From NCBI GenBank assembly GCA_963931445.1, contig OZ007016.1:310001-374000 (forward strand): a stretch of DNA of 64,000 bases. Reading direction: 5' to 3'. Of this stretch, positions 7,801 to 15,175 are shown piece by piece. A model generated the notes under the pieces. It was given only the letters and a program-made list of their open reading frames with translations, had not been told where the DNA came from and ran no database searches. The translations under genes were made by a program, and so were the position numbers. This stretch comes from CALXVA01 sp944393025. Lineage in GTDB: Bacteria > Bacillota > Clostridia > TANB77 > CAG-508. Each line of letters starts with the position of its first letter. Within the stretch, counting starts at the first letter, position 1.

Positions 7801-9105
7801 GATGGAGAGCCAGTAGATGATATAGATTCAACACCAGATAATGATGAACCAGATGAAGATGATATAGATATTGAAAAAGTTAAGGTAAATTATTTTGATT
7901 TAGCATTAAGAAAATTTATAACAGGAGTAAATGATAATCAAATAACAAATAGAGTACCTATATTTAGTAATTCAACTGGAGAAAATGTATATACACATAC
8001 AAAAGAGCCAGTAGAAGTTTCAAATGGAGATATAGTTATATATACATTAAGAATATATAATGAAGGAAATATAGAAGGATATGCACAAGAAGTAAAAGAT
8101 GATTTACCAGAGGGATTAGAATTCTTGCCAGATAATGATATAAATAAAGAATATAGATGGGTAATGTACAATGAACAAGGAGAAGTTACAGAAAATGTAG
8201 AAGAAGCAAAAACAATAAGAACAGATTACTTATCAAAAGAGCAAGAAGAAGAATCTGGAAGAAATAACTTAATAAAAGGTTTTGAACCAGAAACAATGAC
8301 TCAACCAGATTATAAAGATATAAAAATAGCATTTAAGGTAACAGAACCAAATACATCAGATAGAATATTAATAAATACAGCAGAAATATCAGAAGATGCA
8401 AATGAAGATGGAGAACCAGTAGAAGATATAGATTCAACACCAGACAATGATGAGCCAGAAGAAGATGATATAGATATTGAAAAAGTTAAAGTAACATATT
8501 TTGACTTAGCATTAAAAAAGATAGTATCAAAAGTTACAATGATCCTTGATGGAGAAACATATGTAGATGAGACAGGGCATGAATTTGATGTAGTTCCAGA
8601 ACCTATAGTAAAACTTGAATTAAATACACATCAAATAGAAGAATCAATAATAAAATATACATATCAAATAAGAATAACAAACGAAGGAAATAAACCAGGG
8701 TATGCTACAGAAATTAAAGATTATATACCAGAAGGACTAGAGTTTGTAGAAGAAGATAATGAAAACTGGGTATTATCAGAAGATGGAAAAACAATAACAA
8801 CAGATCAATTAAAAGATGTATTATTAAATCCAGGAGATAGCAAAATAATAGAAGTAACATTAAGATGGATTAATGGACATAATAATTTAGGAGTAAAAAC
8901 AAACTGGGCAGAAATATCAAAAGACAGTGATGATGATATAGACTCAACACCAGATAACTTTAAAGAAGGAGAAGATGATATAGATGATGCATCTGTAGTA
9001 TTATCAGTAAGAACAGGTATAGAAGAACACTATATTGGAATTACATTTATAGTACTTACAGTATTAGCAGGAGGAATATTCTTAATTAAGAAATTTGTAT
9101 TATAG
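4804..9105 (+). CDS. Large surface protein: thioester domain plus five conserved repeats and a C-terminal anchor
   Basis: This 1433-residue protein has a signal peptide (about 1-31, cleaved near TNAATG). It continues into a TQXA-type thioester domain: the Cys in TIYCLKGG (C76) and the Gln in VVQQLAVW (Q179/Q180) are the residues that form the internal thioester in Gram-positive adhesins. Then come five DUF11/conserved-repeat modules, each opening with a version of FDLALRKFI (near 394, 594, 829, 1030 and 1232) and ending in DxDSTPDN-like acidic linkers. The tail is LSVRTG, a membrane segment and KKFVL. SVRTG stands where an LPxTG sorting signal would be, so cell-wall attachment by a variant sortase is possible but unproven. 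ATG at this position is preferred over an ATG four codons earlier because of spacing to AAAGGATGG. The probable role is covalent host or matrix adhesion. No sortase gene is in the window. Confidence 0.85.
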   Translation: MKFKKSVVLTLIVLVLVLILGNFSITNAATGSKYLGLKMLRASGFGYKAIEKNIWKIVENSDSSGSTFNYDNTIYCLKGGPGFGSADFGGGTPVIKHYTRFYDMKQPETIESPYKEALPDTNSNTYKALLWLLEHVYVAPSSTASSEEIEQAQEYREMLLTNAGINGGYLTDEDIDVVQQLAVWHFTNTGDEYDVGDTKTFELYLNAIKNQESSEYLALSDENGEGATNGWDRAEEAITLYQYLVDTAEEQAPNYEVTTSSNPYKLTQLTQTVKTEGENYIIGPFKIEKLNDTEATLDGKFTLKDGTVITPTLQDENGSKYNSLEETIGKNFYIVVPKTTNIEEITFTISGMFFNTTIEYWSVEDPTNEQPVAIIKRIKEDYEDSIKFTHIPENFDLALRKYIVSINGVEVEESREPQISSTTIEDLKNGNITTAEKVHPKNPLTVKTGDIVKYTIRVYNEGDIDGIVTQITDYLPEGLKLKEDSTVNTENGWTSTDGKTITTDKLTGKVIPAFDGTTLSYLDVQIECEVVAKVSDTDIKLKNIAEITGATDSEGESVIDRDSTPDNVRTDEYGETSQEDDDDFEDLIILGQYFDLSLRKFIIQVNETELKDSNGNYLREPKVDLSSLTSGSDTTATYNHPKTPLEVAIGDEIIYTIRVYNEGQIDGYVYEITDYLPENLEFINDEFNAKYGWSISGDGRSVSTDITSPDTQYSASRDTIYADRKEDTDKVILEAFDGTTLDYIDVQIKCKIKSTAKPEEKLTNLAEITKFTDANKEEIIDRDSKEDNITIPSDETLPNYKDEEINAGHEYIPGQEDDDDFEKIVIKKFDLALRKFIVGVNEKSITDRYPIFNNNNGKYTYTHTKEPVEVQTGDIVTYTIRVYNEGDIAGYAQEVKDDLPEGLEFLPDNTTNINYRWVMYNEQGEVTENVEEAKTIRTDYLSKEQEEESGRDNLIEAFDEETMEEPDFKEVKIAFKVTEPNTSDRILINTAEISEDANEDGEPVDDIDSTPDNDEPDEDDIDIEKVKVNYFDLALRKFITGVNDNQITNRVPIFSNSTGENVYTHTKEPVEVSNGDIVIYTLRIYNEGNIEGYAQEVKDDLPEGLEFLPDNDINKEYRWVMYNEQGEVTENVEEAKTIRTDYLSKEQEEESGRNNLIKGFEPETMTQPDYKDIKIAFKVTEPNTSDRILINTAEISEDANEDGEPVEDIDSTPDNDEPEEDDIDIEKVKVTYFDLALKKIVSKVTMILDGETYVDETGHEFDVVPEPIVKLELNTHQIEESIIKYTYQIRITNEGNKPGYATEIKDYIPEGLEFVEEDNENWVLSEDGKTITTDQLKDVLLNPGDSKIIEVTLRWINGHNNLGVKTNWAEISKDSDDDIDSTPDNFKEGEDDIDDASVVLSVRTGIEEHYIGITFIVLTVLAGGIFLIKKFVL
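7288..7892 (+). repeat. Surface-protein module 3, near-copy of module 4
   Basis: The DNA matches 7893-8498 closely at a period of about 606 bases (202 residues), including an identical run of about 60 bases covering the codons for ENVEEAKTIRTDYLSKEQEE. The other modules are far more diverged, so this is a recent tandem duplication. Confidence 0.75.
7893..8498 (+). repeat. Surface-protein module 4, near-copy of module 3
   Basis: This is the partner of the preceding module. Most differences lie near the start of each module and around the D/N-rich loop after FLPDN, which may be the variable face. Confidence 0.75.
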
Positions 9106-9135
9106 TAAAAATATAAATTTAACTATTCATCCTTT

Positions 9136-9270
9136 ATAAGAAAAGTGGCTTCGCCACATGTGCATTTTGCTTCGCAAATATGCACTGCCTAAGGAAACTT
9201 AACCTTGTTGTATAGCAAAAATCGTTAAAAACACTTAAATTTCAAGTAAAAAGTCGATTTTTCCTATACA
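9136..9270. repeat. 135-bp hairpin-rich repeat, copy 1
   Basis: The unit contains three stems in a row: GTGGC-TTC-GCCAC; GTGCATTTTGC-TTC-GCAAATATGCAC; and a long stem TTGTATAGCAAAAATCG with CGATTTTTCCTATACAA (one mismatch). It is followed directly by a second copy. No frame crosses it. Confidence 0.85.
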
Positions 9271-9405
9271 ATAAGAAAAGTGGCTTCGCCTTTTGTAGCA
9301 TTTTGCTTCGCAAATATGCACTGCCCAAGGAAACTTAACCTTGTTGTATAAAAAAATCGTTAAAGATACTAAAATATCAAGTAAAAAGTCGATTTTTTCT
9401 ATACA
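9271..9405. repeat. 135-bp hairpin-rich repeat, copy 2
   Basis: It has the same length and order of stems as copy 1. The first stem has lost its closing arm (GTGGCTTCGCC then TTTTGTA), while the long stem TTGTATA/TATACAA is kept. Loops differ more than stems. Confidence 0.85.
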
Positions 9406-9410
9406 ATAAA

Positions 9411-9446
9411 AAACACGAGTTGCAAAAAAATGCTTCTCGTGTTTTT
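9411..9446 (+). terminator. Terminator after the hairpin repeats
   Basis: AAACACGAG pairs with CTCGTGTTT, followed by a T-run. It probably ends the surface-protein transcript, which would then include both 135-base repeats in its 3' untranslated region. Confidence 0.8.
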
Positions 9447-9597
9447 ATATACTAGTTGATGTTTTATTTAAATTCAAAATAAAGAAATTTAGATATATGT
9501 ATATTTTAAAATAAATATATAAATCTAGATTTCTAATATATTTATTTTGAAAATTCGCTAACTATCAACTTTTGCAGGTAAAATTTAGTAATAAATA

Positions 9598-9626
9598 TTT
9601 ACAATAAAAAAACCTTGTGATATAAT
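9598..9626 (+). promoter_or_regulatory. Promoter of the Ig-like / CmpB / GGDEF operon
   Basis: TTTACA and TATAAT are 17 bases apart, followed by ATGATGGAGG and the first start codon 24 bases after the -10 box. From 9447 to here only AT-rich DNA was seen. Confidence 0.7.
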
Positions 9627-9650
9627 TTTCGATATGATGGAGGAATATAA

Positions 9651-10592
9651 ATGAATCAAATTTTAATGGTAGAAGATAAGAAAAAGAAAAAAAATAAATC
9701 TTCTTCAAGAAATATAGAAATAAATAATATAGTAAGATTTTTTGCTATTGCAATTATTGTATTTGGTTTAACTATAATTGGACATAGTTCATATGGAATT
9801 TATATTGATTCAAAAGGAAACAATACAAAAGATTTACCAAAAATAAATGTAACTAGAGTAAATGATACTTTATTAGTAGAGGTAGAAAGTAAATATATAA
9901 TAGATAAATTTAAATATAGTTGGCTAAATTCAGAACAAACTTCTATACATGGAGGAAGTACAACCCTATCAGAAGAAATAATATTACCAAGTGAAAATAA
10001 TGTTTTAACAATGGTAGTAGAAGATGAGACAGGAAGAGCTATAACATATACAAAAGAAATTGTACTAGATAATATAGATATAATAAAACCTCAAGTATCA
10101 ATAGAAAAAGGTGCTGGAAGTATAATAATTAGAGCAAAAGATGAAACAAAAATAGAGTACATTACATACAAAATAGATGAAGGAGAAGAAATTAGAATAG
10201 ATAAAAATAATGAAGATGATAAAACTATAGAATATGCAGTTACTGATATGGAAAGAGGAGAACATACAATATATGCCACAGCTGTGGATAGTTTTGGAAA
10301 TATAGCAACAGCAGAAGCTCCTATACTAGTATCATCAGATAAACCAACAATTAAGAAAATAGACATAGATAGAGAATCAGGAAAGATAATTATTGAAGCT
10401 TCAGATGTTGATGGAATAGCATCAATTGAAGTAAACTTAAATGGAGCAGTATATAATCTTACTGACATTAATAAAACAGAGGCAACATTTTCATTAAATT
10501 TAAAAGAGGGAAATAATACTTTAAGTATAAAACTTACAAATGTTAATGGATTAGTAGCAGAAGGAGCAACAGAATTTACATATGCAAAGTGA
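9651..10592 (+). CDS. Membrane-anchored protein with Ig-like repeats, function unknown
   Basis: Of 313 residues, the first 25 or so are lysine-rich and cytoplasmic. One membrane helix follows (about 30-50, VRFFAIAIIVFGLTIIGHSS). The rest is outside and consists of about three beta-sandwich-like segments with repeating signatures (TYTKEIVLDNIDIIKPQ, ATAEAPILVSSDKPTIKKIDID). These resemble bacterial Ig-like or cadherin-like domains of surface proteins, but no named family can be given. No enzyme motif is visible. The start is set by GGAGG seven bases upstream. The last codons overlap the next gene by 11 bases, so it is the first gene of a coupled operon with a CmpB-family protein and a GGDEF protein. 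Confidence 0.75.
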   Translation: MNQILMVEDKKKKKNKSSSRNIEINNIVRFFAIAIIVFGLTIIGHSSYGIYIDSKGNNTKDLPKINVTRVNDTLLVEVESKYIIDKFKYSWLNSEQTSIHGGSTTLSEEIILPSENNVLTMVVEDETGRAITYTKEIVLDNIDIIKPQVSIEKGAGSIIIRAKDETKIEYITYKIDEGEEIRIDKNNEDDKTIEYAVTDMERGEHTIYATAVDSFGNIATAEAPILVSSDKPTIKKIDIDRESGKIIIEASDVDGIASIEVNLNGAVYNLTDINKTEATFSLNLKEGNNTLSIKLTNVNGLVAEGATEFTYAK

Positions 10593-11367
10593 AATAATAT
10601 TCTATTTTATAATATATTCTTTTTTAGGTTGGTGCTTAGAATCTATATATAAGACAATTATTTTTAAGAAACCTGTAAATAGTGGATTTTTATATGGACC
10701 ATTTTGCCCAATTTATGGTGTGGGTGCTATAATGATGATTATGGCAATTAAGGAATGTGAGAATATATTTATAGTATTTTTAACAGGTTTAATAATATTT
10801 ACTATATGGGAATACTTGGTTGCAGTAATATTAGAAAAGTTTTTTAAAACAAGATATTGGGATTATTCAAACATAAAGTTTAATTTTCAAGGAAGAATAT
10901 GTTTAAAAAATTCTATATATTGGGGAATATTAGGGGTAATATTAATGTTTATAATTCAACCTAATATGTCTACATTTGTAAGTAAAATTCCACAAGATAT
11001 AATATTATATATAAATATAATACTATGTTTAGCAATAACAGTAGATGCAAGTATTACAGCATTTAAAATAATGTTTATAGATAAAAAAATAAATCAAGTA
11101 TTTGAAATCGGAGAAAAGATAAAAGAAAAATTATTAGAAATCAAAGATACAGACAATATAGAGAAAGCATATAAAGATAGCATCAACAAAGCAATAAAAG
11201 AATTAAAAACAAAGCAATATATTTTAAAAATAAAAATATATAAAAGAATTATAAGATTAAAGAAAGCATTCCCAGAAATGAATTCTGAAAACTTAACAAA
11301 ATTTATGAAAGAAAAAATTTCTATAGATAAATTAAAAGAAAAATTGAAGAACATAAAGAAAAATTAG
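10582..11367 (+). CDS. CmpB-family multi-pass membrane protein (putative ABC-transporter type IV, PF06541-like)
   Basis: The 261 residues begin with the family's signature, FFLGW-like YSFLGWCLESIYKTI, followed by NSGFLYGPFCPIYGVGA, WEYL and RYWDYSN. About five membrane helices fill residues 5-165. The C-terminal 90 residues are a lysine-rich cytoplasmic helix with coiled-coil character. The family name refers to a proposed permease, yet no ATPase is adjacent and the substrate is unknown. The start overlaps the end of the previous gene (ATATGCAAAGTGA), so translational coupling is likely. Only 18 bases separate its stop from the next start codon. Confidence 0.8.
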   Translation: MQSEIIFYFIIYSFLGWCLESIYKTIIFKKPVNSGFLYGPFCPIYGVGAIMMIMAIKECENIFIVFLTGLIIFTIWEYLVAVILEKFFKTRYWDYSNIKFNFQGRICLKNSIYWGILGVILMFIIQPNMSTFVSKIPQDIILYINIILCLAITVDASITAFKIMFIDKKINQVFEIGEKIKEKLLEIKDTDNIEKAYKDSINKAIKELKTKQYILKIKIYKRIIRLKKAFPEMNSENLTKFMKEKISIDKLKEKLKNIKKN

Positions 11368-11385
11368 TAGTTGGAGGGCAATAAT

Positions 11386-12315
11386 ATGGCTCAAGAAATC
11401 TATATAATAGATAATGGAAATGATTTAAAAGAAACTATTGAGAATTTATTTAAAAAAGAAAAAAGCTATAAATTCCAAAAAGTAAGTACAGAAAGAATAG
11501 ATGTAGTACTAAAAAATATACCATCATTAATAATAATAAATGAAGATAATTTAAATGAGAATATAATAGAGGTATGTAAAAAAATAAGATTAAATGAAGA
11601 TAATAGTATTACACCTATAATAGTAATTTCATCAAACAGAGAAAAACAACATAGAATAGAAGTTTTAAAAGAATGTGTGGAACATTATATTAAATCTCCA
11701 ATAGATAATGAATATTTATATTATACAATTAAAAATGTTATTAGACTATTAGATACAAACAGAAGGGTAAGTCCATTAACAGGACTTCCAGGTAATGTTC
11801 AAATATTAGCAGAAATGAAAAAAAGATTATTAAATAAAGAAGAGTTTGTTATGCTATATCTGGATTTAGATAATTTTAAAGCATATAATGATGTATACGG
11901 TTTTTTAAATGGTGATGAAATTATCAAATTTACAGCACGAACAACAGTGGATAATATAGACAAGTTATCTACTAGTGGTAATACTTTTGTAGGTCATATT
12001 GGTGGAGATGATTTTGTAGCAATAGTATCTGCTGAGGATGATTATGAAAAAATTTGTCAAAATATTATAGCCGAATTTGATAAAGGGGTAGAAAAATATT
12101 TTAATGAAGAAGATATAGAAAAAGGTTATTTGGAAGTACCAAATAGGAAAGGTGTTATTGAAGAATTTCCGCTAACTTCCATATCAATAGGAGTAGTTGT
12201 TGTAAATAAAGGAAGATTTAATAATGTTTTAGAAATAGGAGAAGTTGGGGCACAAGTAAAACATGTAGCAAAAACAACTTTAGGAAGTGCTTATGCAATT
12301 GATAGAAGAAGTTGA
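11386..12315 (+). CDS. Receiver-like plus GGDEF-domain protein (diguanylate cyclase, GGDDF variant)
   Basis: Its 309 residues make two domains. Residues 1-125 resemble a response-regulator receiver (SLIIINEDN, TPIIVISSN, HYIKSPID), although the phosphoacceptor position reads as Asn/Glu/Asp around 52-54 rather than a clean Asp. From about 130 a GGDEF domain follows: DxLTGLPG-like SPLTGLPGN, LYLDLDNFKAYND and the active-site motif HIGGDDF (206-210). Canonical cyclases have GGDEF or GGEEF, and Asp for Glu is rarer, so activity is uncertain. No RxxD inhibitory site precedes the motif. The ATG is chosen because GGAGGG lies before it, rather than the upstream TTG. It ends the operon with the Ig-like and CmpB proteins, suggesting c-di-GMP control of a surface function. 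Confidence 0.85.
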   Translation: MAQEIYIIDNGNDLKETIENLFKKEKSYKFQKVSTERIDVVLKNIPSLIIINEDNLNENIIEVCKKIRLNEDNSITPIIVISSNREKQHRIEVLKECVEHYIKSPIDNEYLYYTIKNVIRLLDTNRRVSPLTGLPGNVQILAEMKKRLLNKEEFVMLYLDLDNFKAYNDVYGFLNGDEIIKFTARTTVDNIDKLSTSGNTFVGHIGGDDFVAIVSAEDDYEKICQNIIAEFDKGVEKYFNEEDIEKGYLEVPNRKGVIEEFPLTSISIGVVVVNKGRFNNVLEIGEVGAQVKHVAKTTLGSAYAIDRRS

Positions 12316-12348
12316 AATATCAATTTGAATTAAAATAAAAGATAATAT

Positions 12349-12382
12349 AAAGACAAATGAAGCTTGTTTTCATTTGCCTTTA
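12349..12382. terminator. Bidirectional terminator between convergent genes
   Basis: AAAGACAAATGAA pairs with TTCATTTGCCTTT (one mismatch), with A-rich sequence before and TTTATT after. It separates the GGDEF gene from the acyl-CoA synthetase on the other strand. Confidence 0.75.
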
Positions 12383-12394
12383 TTAAATTAAATG

Positions 12395-14107
12395 CTAAAT
12401 CTTTTTCATTTCTTCAAATCTTTTTACTTTTTGAGTTGTGGTCTTAATCATTGGTTCATCTGTAACAATTATATTTTTTATATGTTTATAATTAGAAAGT
12501 GTAGAATTTATTTTCTTTATATCATTCCAAATAAGATTATTTAAATCTTCTTCAGAAATATTAGCATATTTTTCATTTATATAATCTTTGTTATACACAA
12601 TTTTTGCACTTATTACTAAATCATCTTCTTTTGGATTTCCAAATACCATAGATTCAGCAACATAAGGTAAATTATTTATTAATAATTCAATTTCTTCTGG
12701 ATATACATTTTTTCCATTTTTCAAAACTATAACATTTTTCTTTCTTCCAGTAATAAATAAAAATCCATCTTTATCAATATAACCTAAATCACCTGTATAA
12801 AACCAACCATCCTTAAGTACTTTTGAAGTTTCTTCTTCCATTTCGTAGTATCCAAGCATTACATTTGGACCTTTGGCAATAATTTCACCAATACCTTCTT
12901 CATTAGGATTATCAATTTTTACTTCAACATCTGGTAGAGGCAAACCAACAGAACCAAATTTTATACATTTTTTATTTTCTGCAGTAAGAACTGGAGAAGT
13001 TTCTGTTAATCCATAACCTTGTACAGCTAAAATTCCAAAATCATAAAAACCTCTAGCTACATTTTTATCGATTGCAGATGCTCCACTAATAATAAAGCGT
13101 ATATTTCCACCTAAATTGTTTAATATTTGTTTAAATATTTTTCTACGAATGTCAATTTTAAACTTTAACAATATACGGCTTATGCAATTAGCAAATTTTA
13201 AAATTTTAGTTTTTCCTTGTTTTTCTACTTCTGCATATATTTTTTTATACATTGCTTCTAATAAAAGTGGAACACACACAAAAATAGATACTTTATATTC
13301 TTTTAAATTAGATTGAATATGTCTTAAACCATCACAAAATACATTAGTAACACCATCAGATAAAAATAAAAGCAAACCAGTAGAACCAAATGTATGATGT
13401 AAAGGTAAAAAAGCCATATTAACATCTGTATCATATATTTTTTCAGCTAAATTAAGATTATATATATTTGAAGCTATATTAGTATTAGAAAGCATAACAG
13501 CTTTTGACATAGATGTAGTTCCAGATGTAAAAATTATAGAAGCAATAGAGCTAGGATTAATTTGATGATTATCATATTTTGTATCACCAGATTTTAATAA
13601 ATTACTTCCAATATCAATAACATCATTTAGAGTTTTGAATTTTCCATCACAAGAAGAATCCATACAAATATATTGTTTAATATTTGTATTAGTTTTTTGA
13701 ATATTTAAAATTGAATCAGCATATTCTGATTCGAATACAATAGCATCTACTTTAGCTCTTTGTAAAGATAGTGCTATTTCTTGTTCTGGTAATCCTTTAT
13801 CTAAAGGAACTGTTATTCCAATGCCACAAAGAGTTGAAACAAATGCTACAACCCATTCATATCTATTTTTACCGATAATTGCAATTCTCTTATTTTCTAA
13901 ACCAAAACTAATAAGAGCTGTACCAAATGCCATTATATCTTCACCAAATTTAGTATAAGTAATGTTTGTATAACTTACATTTTTTCCTTCTTCTTTGTTT
14001 TTAATAATAAAAGCATTATTGTTAGGATATTTTCTAATTGCATTATTAATATAATCTTTTATAGTATCAAATTTTTCAGCATCATATAATTTTCTATAAG
14101 TTTTCAT
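12395..14107 (-). CDS. Long-chain acyl-CoA synthetase / AMP-forming ligase
   Basis: The 570-residue protein belongs to the adenylate-forming superfamily: it activates a carboxylic acid, probably a fatty acid, with ATP and transfers it to CoA. Motifs in order are the phosphate loop IIFTSGTTSMSKAVML, the adenine-binding YGLTETSPV, GWFYTGDLGYID (catalytic hinge region) and GRKKNVIVLKNGKNVYPEEIE (A10-like region, although the lysine closer to the C-terminus is less clear). There is no carrier domain or membrane segment. The ATG at 14107 is preferred over a TTG three codons upstream, with AGAAAGGA 11 bases before it. It stands alone on the minus strand between terminators. The exact substrate cannot be read from the sequence. 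Confidence 0.88.
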   Translation of the reverse strand: MKTYRKLYDAEKFDTIKDYINNAIRKYPNNNAFIIKNKEEGKNVSYTNITYTKFGEDIMAFGTALISFGLENKRIAIIGKNRYEWVVAFVSTLCGIGITVPLDKGLPEQEIALSLQRAKVDAIVFESEYADSILNIQKTNTNIKQYICMDSSCDGKFKTLNDVIDIGSNLLKSGDTKYDNHQINPSSIASIIFTSGTTSMSKAVMLSNTNIASNIYNLNLAEKIYDTDVNMAFLPLHHTFGSTGLLLFLSDGVTNVFCDGLRHIQSNLKEYKVSIFVCVPLLLEAMYKKIYAEVEKQGKTKILKFANCISRILLKFKIDIRRKIFKQILNNLGGNIRFIISGASAIDKNVARGFYDFGILAVQGYGLTETSPVLTAENKKCIKFGSVGLPLPDVEVKIDNPNEEGIGEIIAKGPNVMLGYYEMEEETSKVLKDGWFYTGDLGYIDKDGFLFITGRKKNVIVLKNGKNVYPEEIELLINNLPYVAESMVFGNPKEDDLVISAKIVYNKDYINEKYANISEEDLNNLIWNDIKKINSTLSNYKHIKNIIVTDEPMIKTTTQKVKRFEEMKKI

Positions 14108-14279
14108 ATAAAACAAAATCCTTTCTAAACTAATATATATTCATTTTCATTTTATTGAATAAAATGAATTATTAAACTAATATAAAGTTTAACATACAAA
14201 TGTTAATATTACAATTAAAGTGAACATATAGTCTAGAGCCAAATATAATTAATAAAAATATTATAAAAATAAAAAATAA

Positions 14280-14427
14280 GCATATATATTTATAAAGGGG
14301 TAAATATATATGCTTATTTTAAAAAGCAAAAACAGTACAAACAGTATCAACACCTGTTACAGATAGAGTAGTAATAGTACAGGTTATGGGACACCAGATG
14401 AGTGGAGTGGATTACTGCATTAGGTGA
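14280..14427 (+). pseudogene. Decayed 5' remnant of a cwlD-like amidase gene
   Basis: This stretch lines up with the start of the intact amidase gene 860 bases downstream. Both have the same hairpin around the start codon (GCATATATATTTA with TAAATATATATGC), ATATGCTTATTTTAAAAAG, AACAGT-AAACAGT-TCAACACC-GTTAC, ATAGTA and GGACACCAGATGAG. About 110 bases for the membrane segment are missing and the frame is broken soon after TPDE. What remains covers only the ribosome site, the first codons and the residues just past the first zinc-site motif. Confidence 0.75.
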
Positions 14428-14491
14428 AAAATAGAAGTAACTATTCCTTTATAAAAAATTGATAAAAATTTAACAAGATTTAGCAAAATTG

Positions 14492-14500
14492 TGGTATAAT
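14492..14500 (+). promoter_or_regulatory. Extended -10 promoter of the toxin-antitoxin pair
   Basis: GTGGTATAAT contains TGnTATAAT, an extended -10. No good -35 stands 17 bases upstream, though TTTAAC is near. The antitoxin ATG follows after 34 bases. Confidence 0.55.
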
Positions 14501-14534
14501 ATTAGTATGAATTTCAAAAAGGAGATGATATATT

Positions 14535-14783
14535 ATGACAATGAAACAAAAAGAATTATATAATGTAATTGAAAGTTTACCAGAAGAATTATCAAATAAA
14601 GTTATAGATTATATAGAATATCTTAAATTTTCTTATATGACAAAAGCTCCGGATGATTTAATTATAAAAGATGATAAAGATTTATTGGAAAAATTAAAAA
14701 AAGGTATGGAAGATACTAATAATGAAAAAGTATGTTCTGTAGAAGAAGCATTTGAAGAAGTTAATGAAATTTTAGCAAATTAA
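14535..14783 (+). CDS. Antitoxin-like protein of a RelE/ParE-type pair
   Basis: This 82-residue protein is helical and acidic, beginning MTMKQKELYNVIESLPEEL with a VIDYIEYLKF helix. That pattern is typical of the small DUF2281-like antitoxins paired with RelE/ParE toxins. The N-terminal part probably mediates DNA binding or dimerisation, and the C-terminal acidic helix (VCSVEEAFEEVNEILAN) would wrap the toxin. AAAGGAGAT precedes the ATG by 9 bases. It lies just upstream of the toxin, 16 bases apart, in the usual antitoxin-first order. Family assignment rests on pattern and context only. Confidence 0.75.
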   Translation: MTMKQKELYNVIESLPEELSNKVIDYIEYLKFSYMTKAPDDLIIKDDKDLLEKLKKGMEDTNNEKVCSVEEAFEEVNEILAN

Positions 14784-14799
14784 AATGGAGGTTTTAACA

Positions 14800-15113
14800 T
14801 TGGAAGAATATAAGGTAGAATTATCTATCCAAGCAAAAGAGGATTATAAAAGTATTATTAGATATATAAAATACAAATTATTAGAGCCAAATATCGCAGA
14901 AAGATATGCTGAACTAATAAAGAATGAACTTAATACATTAAAATATAATCCACAAAAATTTGCTATAATTGACTATGATATTATAAAACAATATAAATTT
15001 AGAAAATTAATTATTAAAAATTATATTGCATTTTACCGAATTAATGAAGATAAAAAATAGTAAATGTAGAAAGAATTTTATACGGGGAAATGGATTGGAA
15101 AAATAAATTATAA
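14800..15113 (+). pseudogene. RelE/ParE-family toxin with an apparent -1 frameshift near the 3' end
   Basis: Toxins of this family cut mRNA on the ribosome (RelE) or poison gyrase (ParE). The frame from the TTG start, eight bases after GGAGG, encodes VELSIQAKEDYKSIIRYIKYKL (family beta-alpha start) and FRKLIIKNYIAFYRINEDKK and then stops at 15058-15060. Shifting back one base in the six-A run restores IVNVERILYGEMDWKNKL and a TAA at 15111-15113. That VxRILYG strand is the normal end of ParE/RelE toxins. The annotated frame therefore lacks the final strand, which carries part of the active surface. Either a base is missing from the homopolymer or the toxin is naturally inactivated. Confidence 0.75.
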
Positions 15114-15141
15114 TTTAAAAAGGTAATATAAAAATTTGTAG

Positions 15142-15175
15142 AGCATATACATATATTGAGGGATATGTATATGCT
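15142..15175 (+). promoter_or_regulatory. Hairpin presenting the Shine-Dalgarno of the amidase in its loop
   Basis: AGCATATACATAT pairs perfectly with ATATGTATATGCT. The 8-base loop ATTGAGGG holds the ribosome site and the 3' arm holds both candidate ATG codons. The same arrangement is preserved in the decayed copy at 14280-14313 although the stem sequence has changed, which suggests the fold was under selection. Confidence 0.6.

Noticed and set aside
9136..9405. CRISPR array
   Set aside because: There are only two units, 135 bases each with no spacers between, and no cas genes. No CRISPR array was seen elsewhere in the window.
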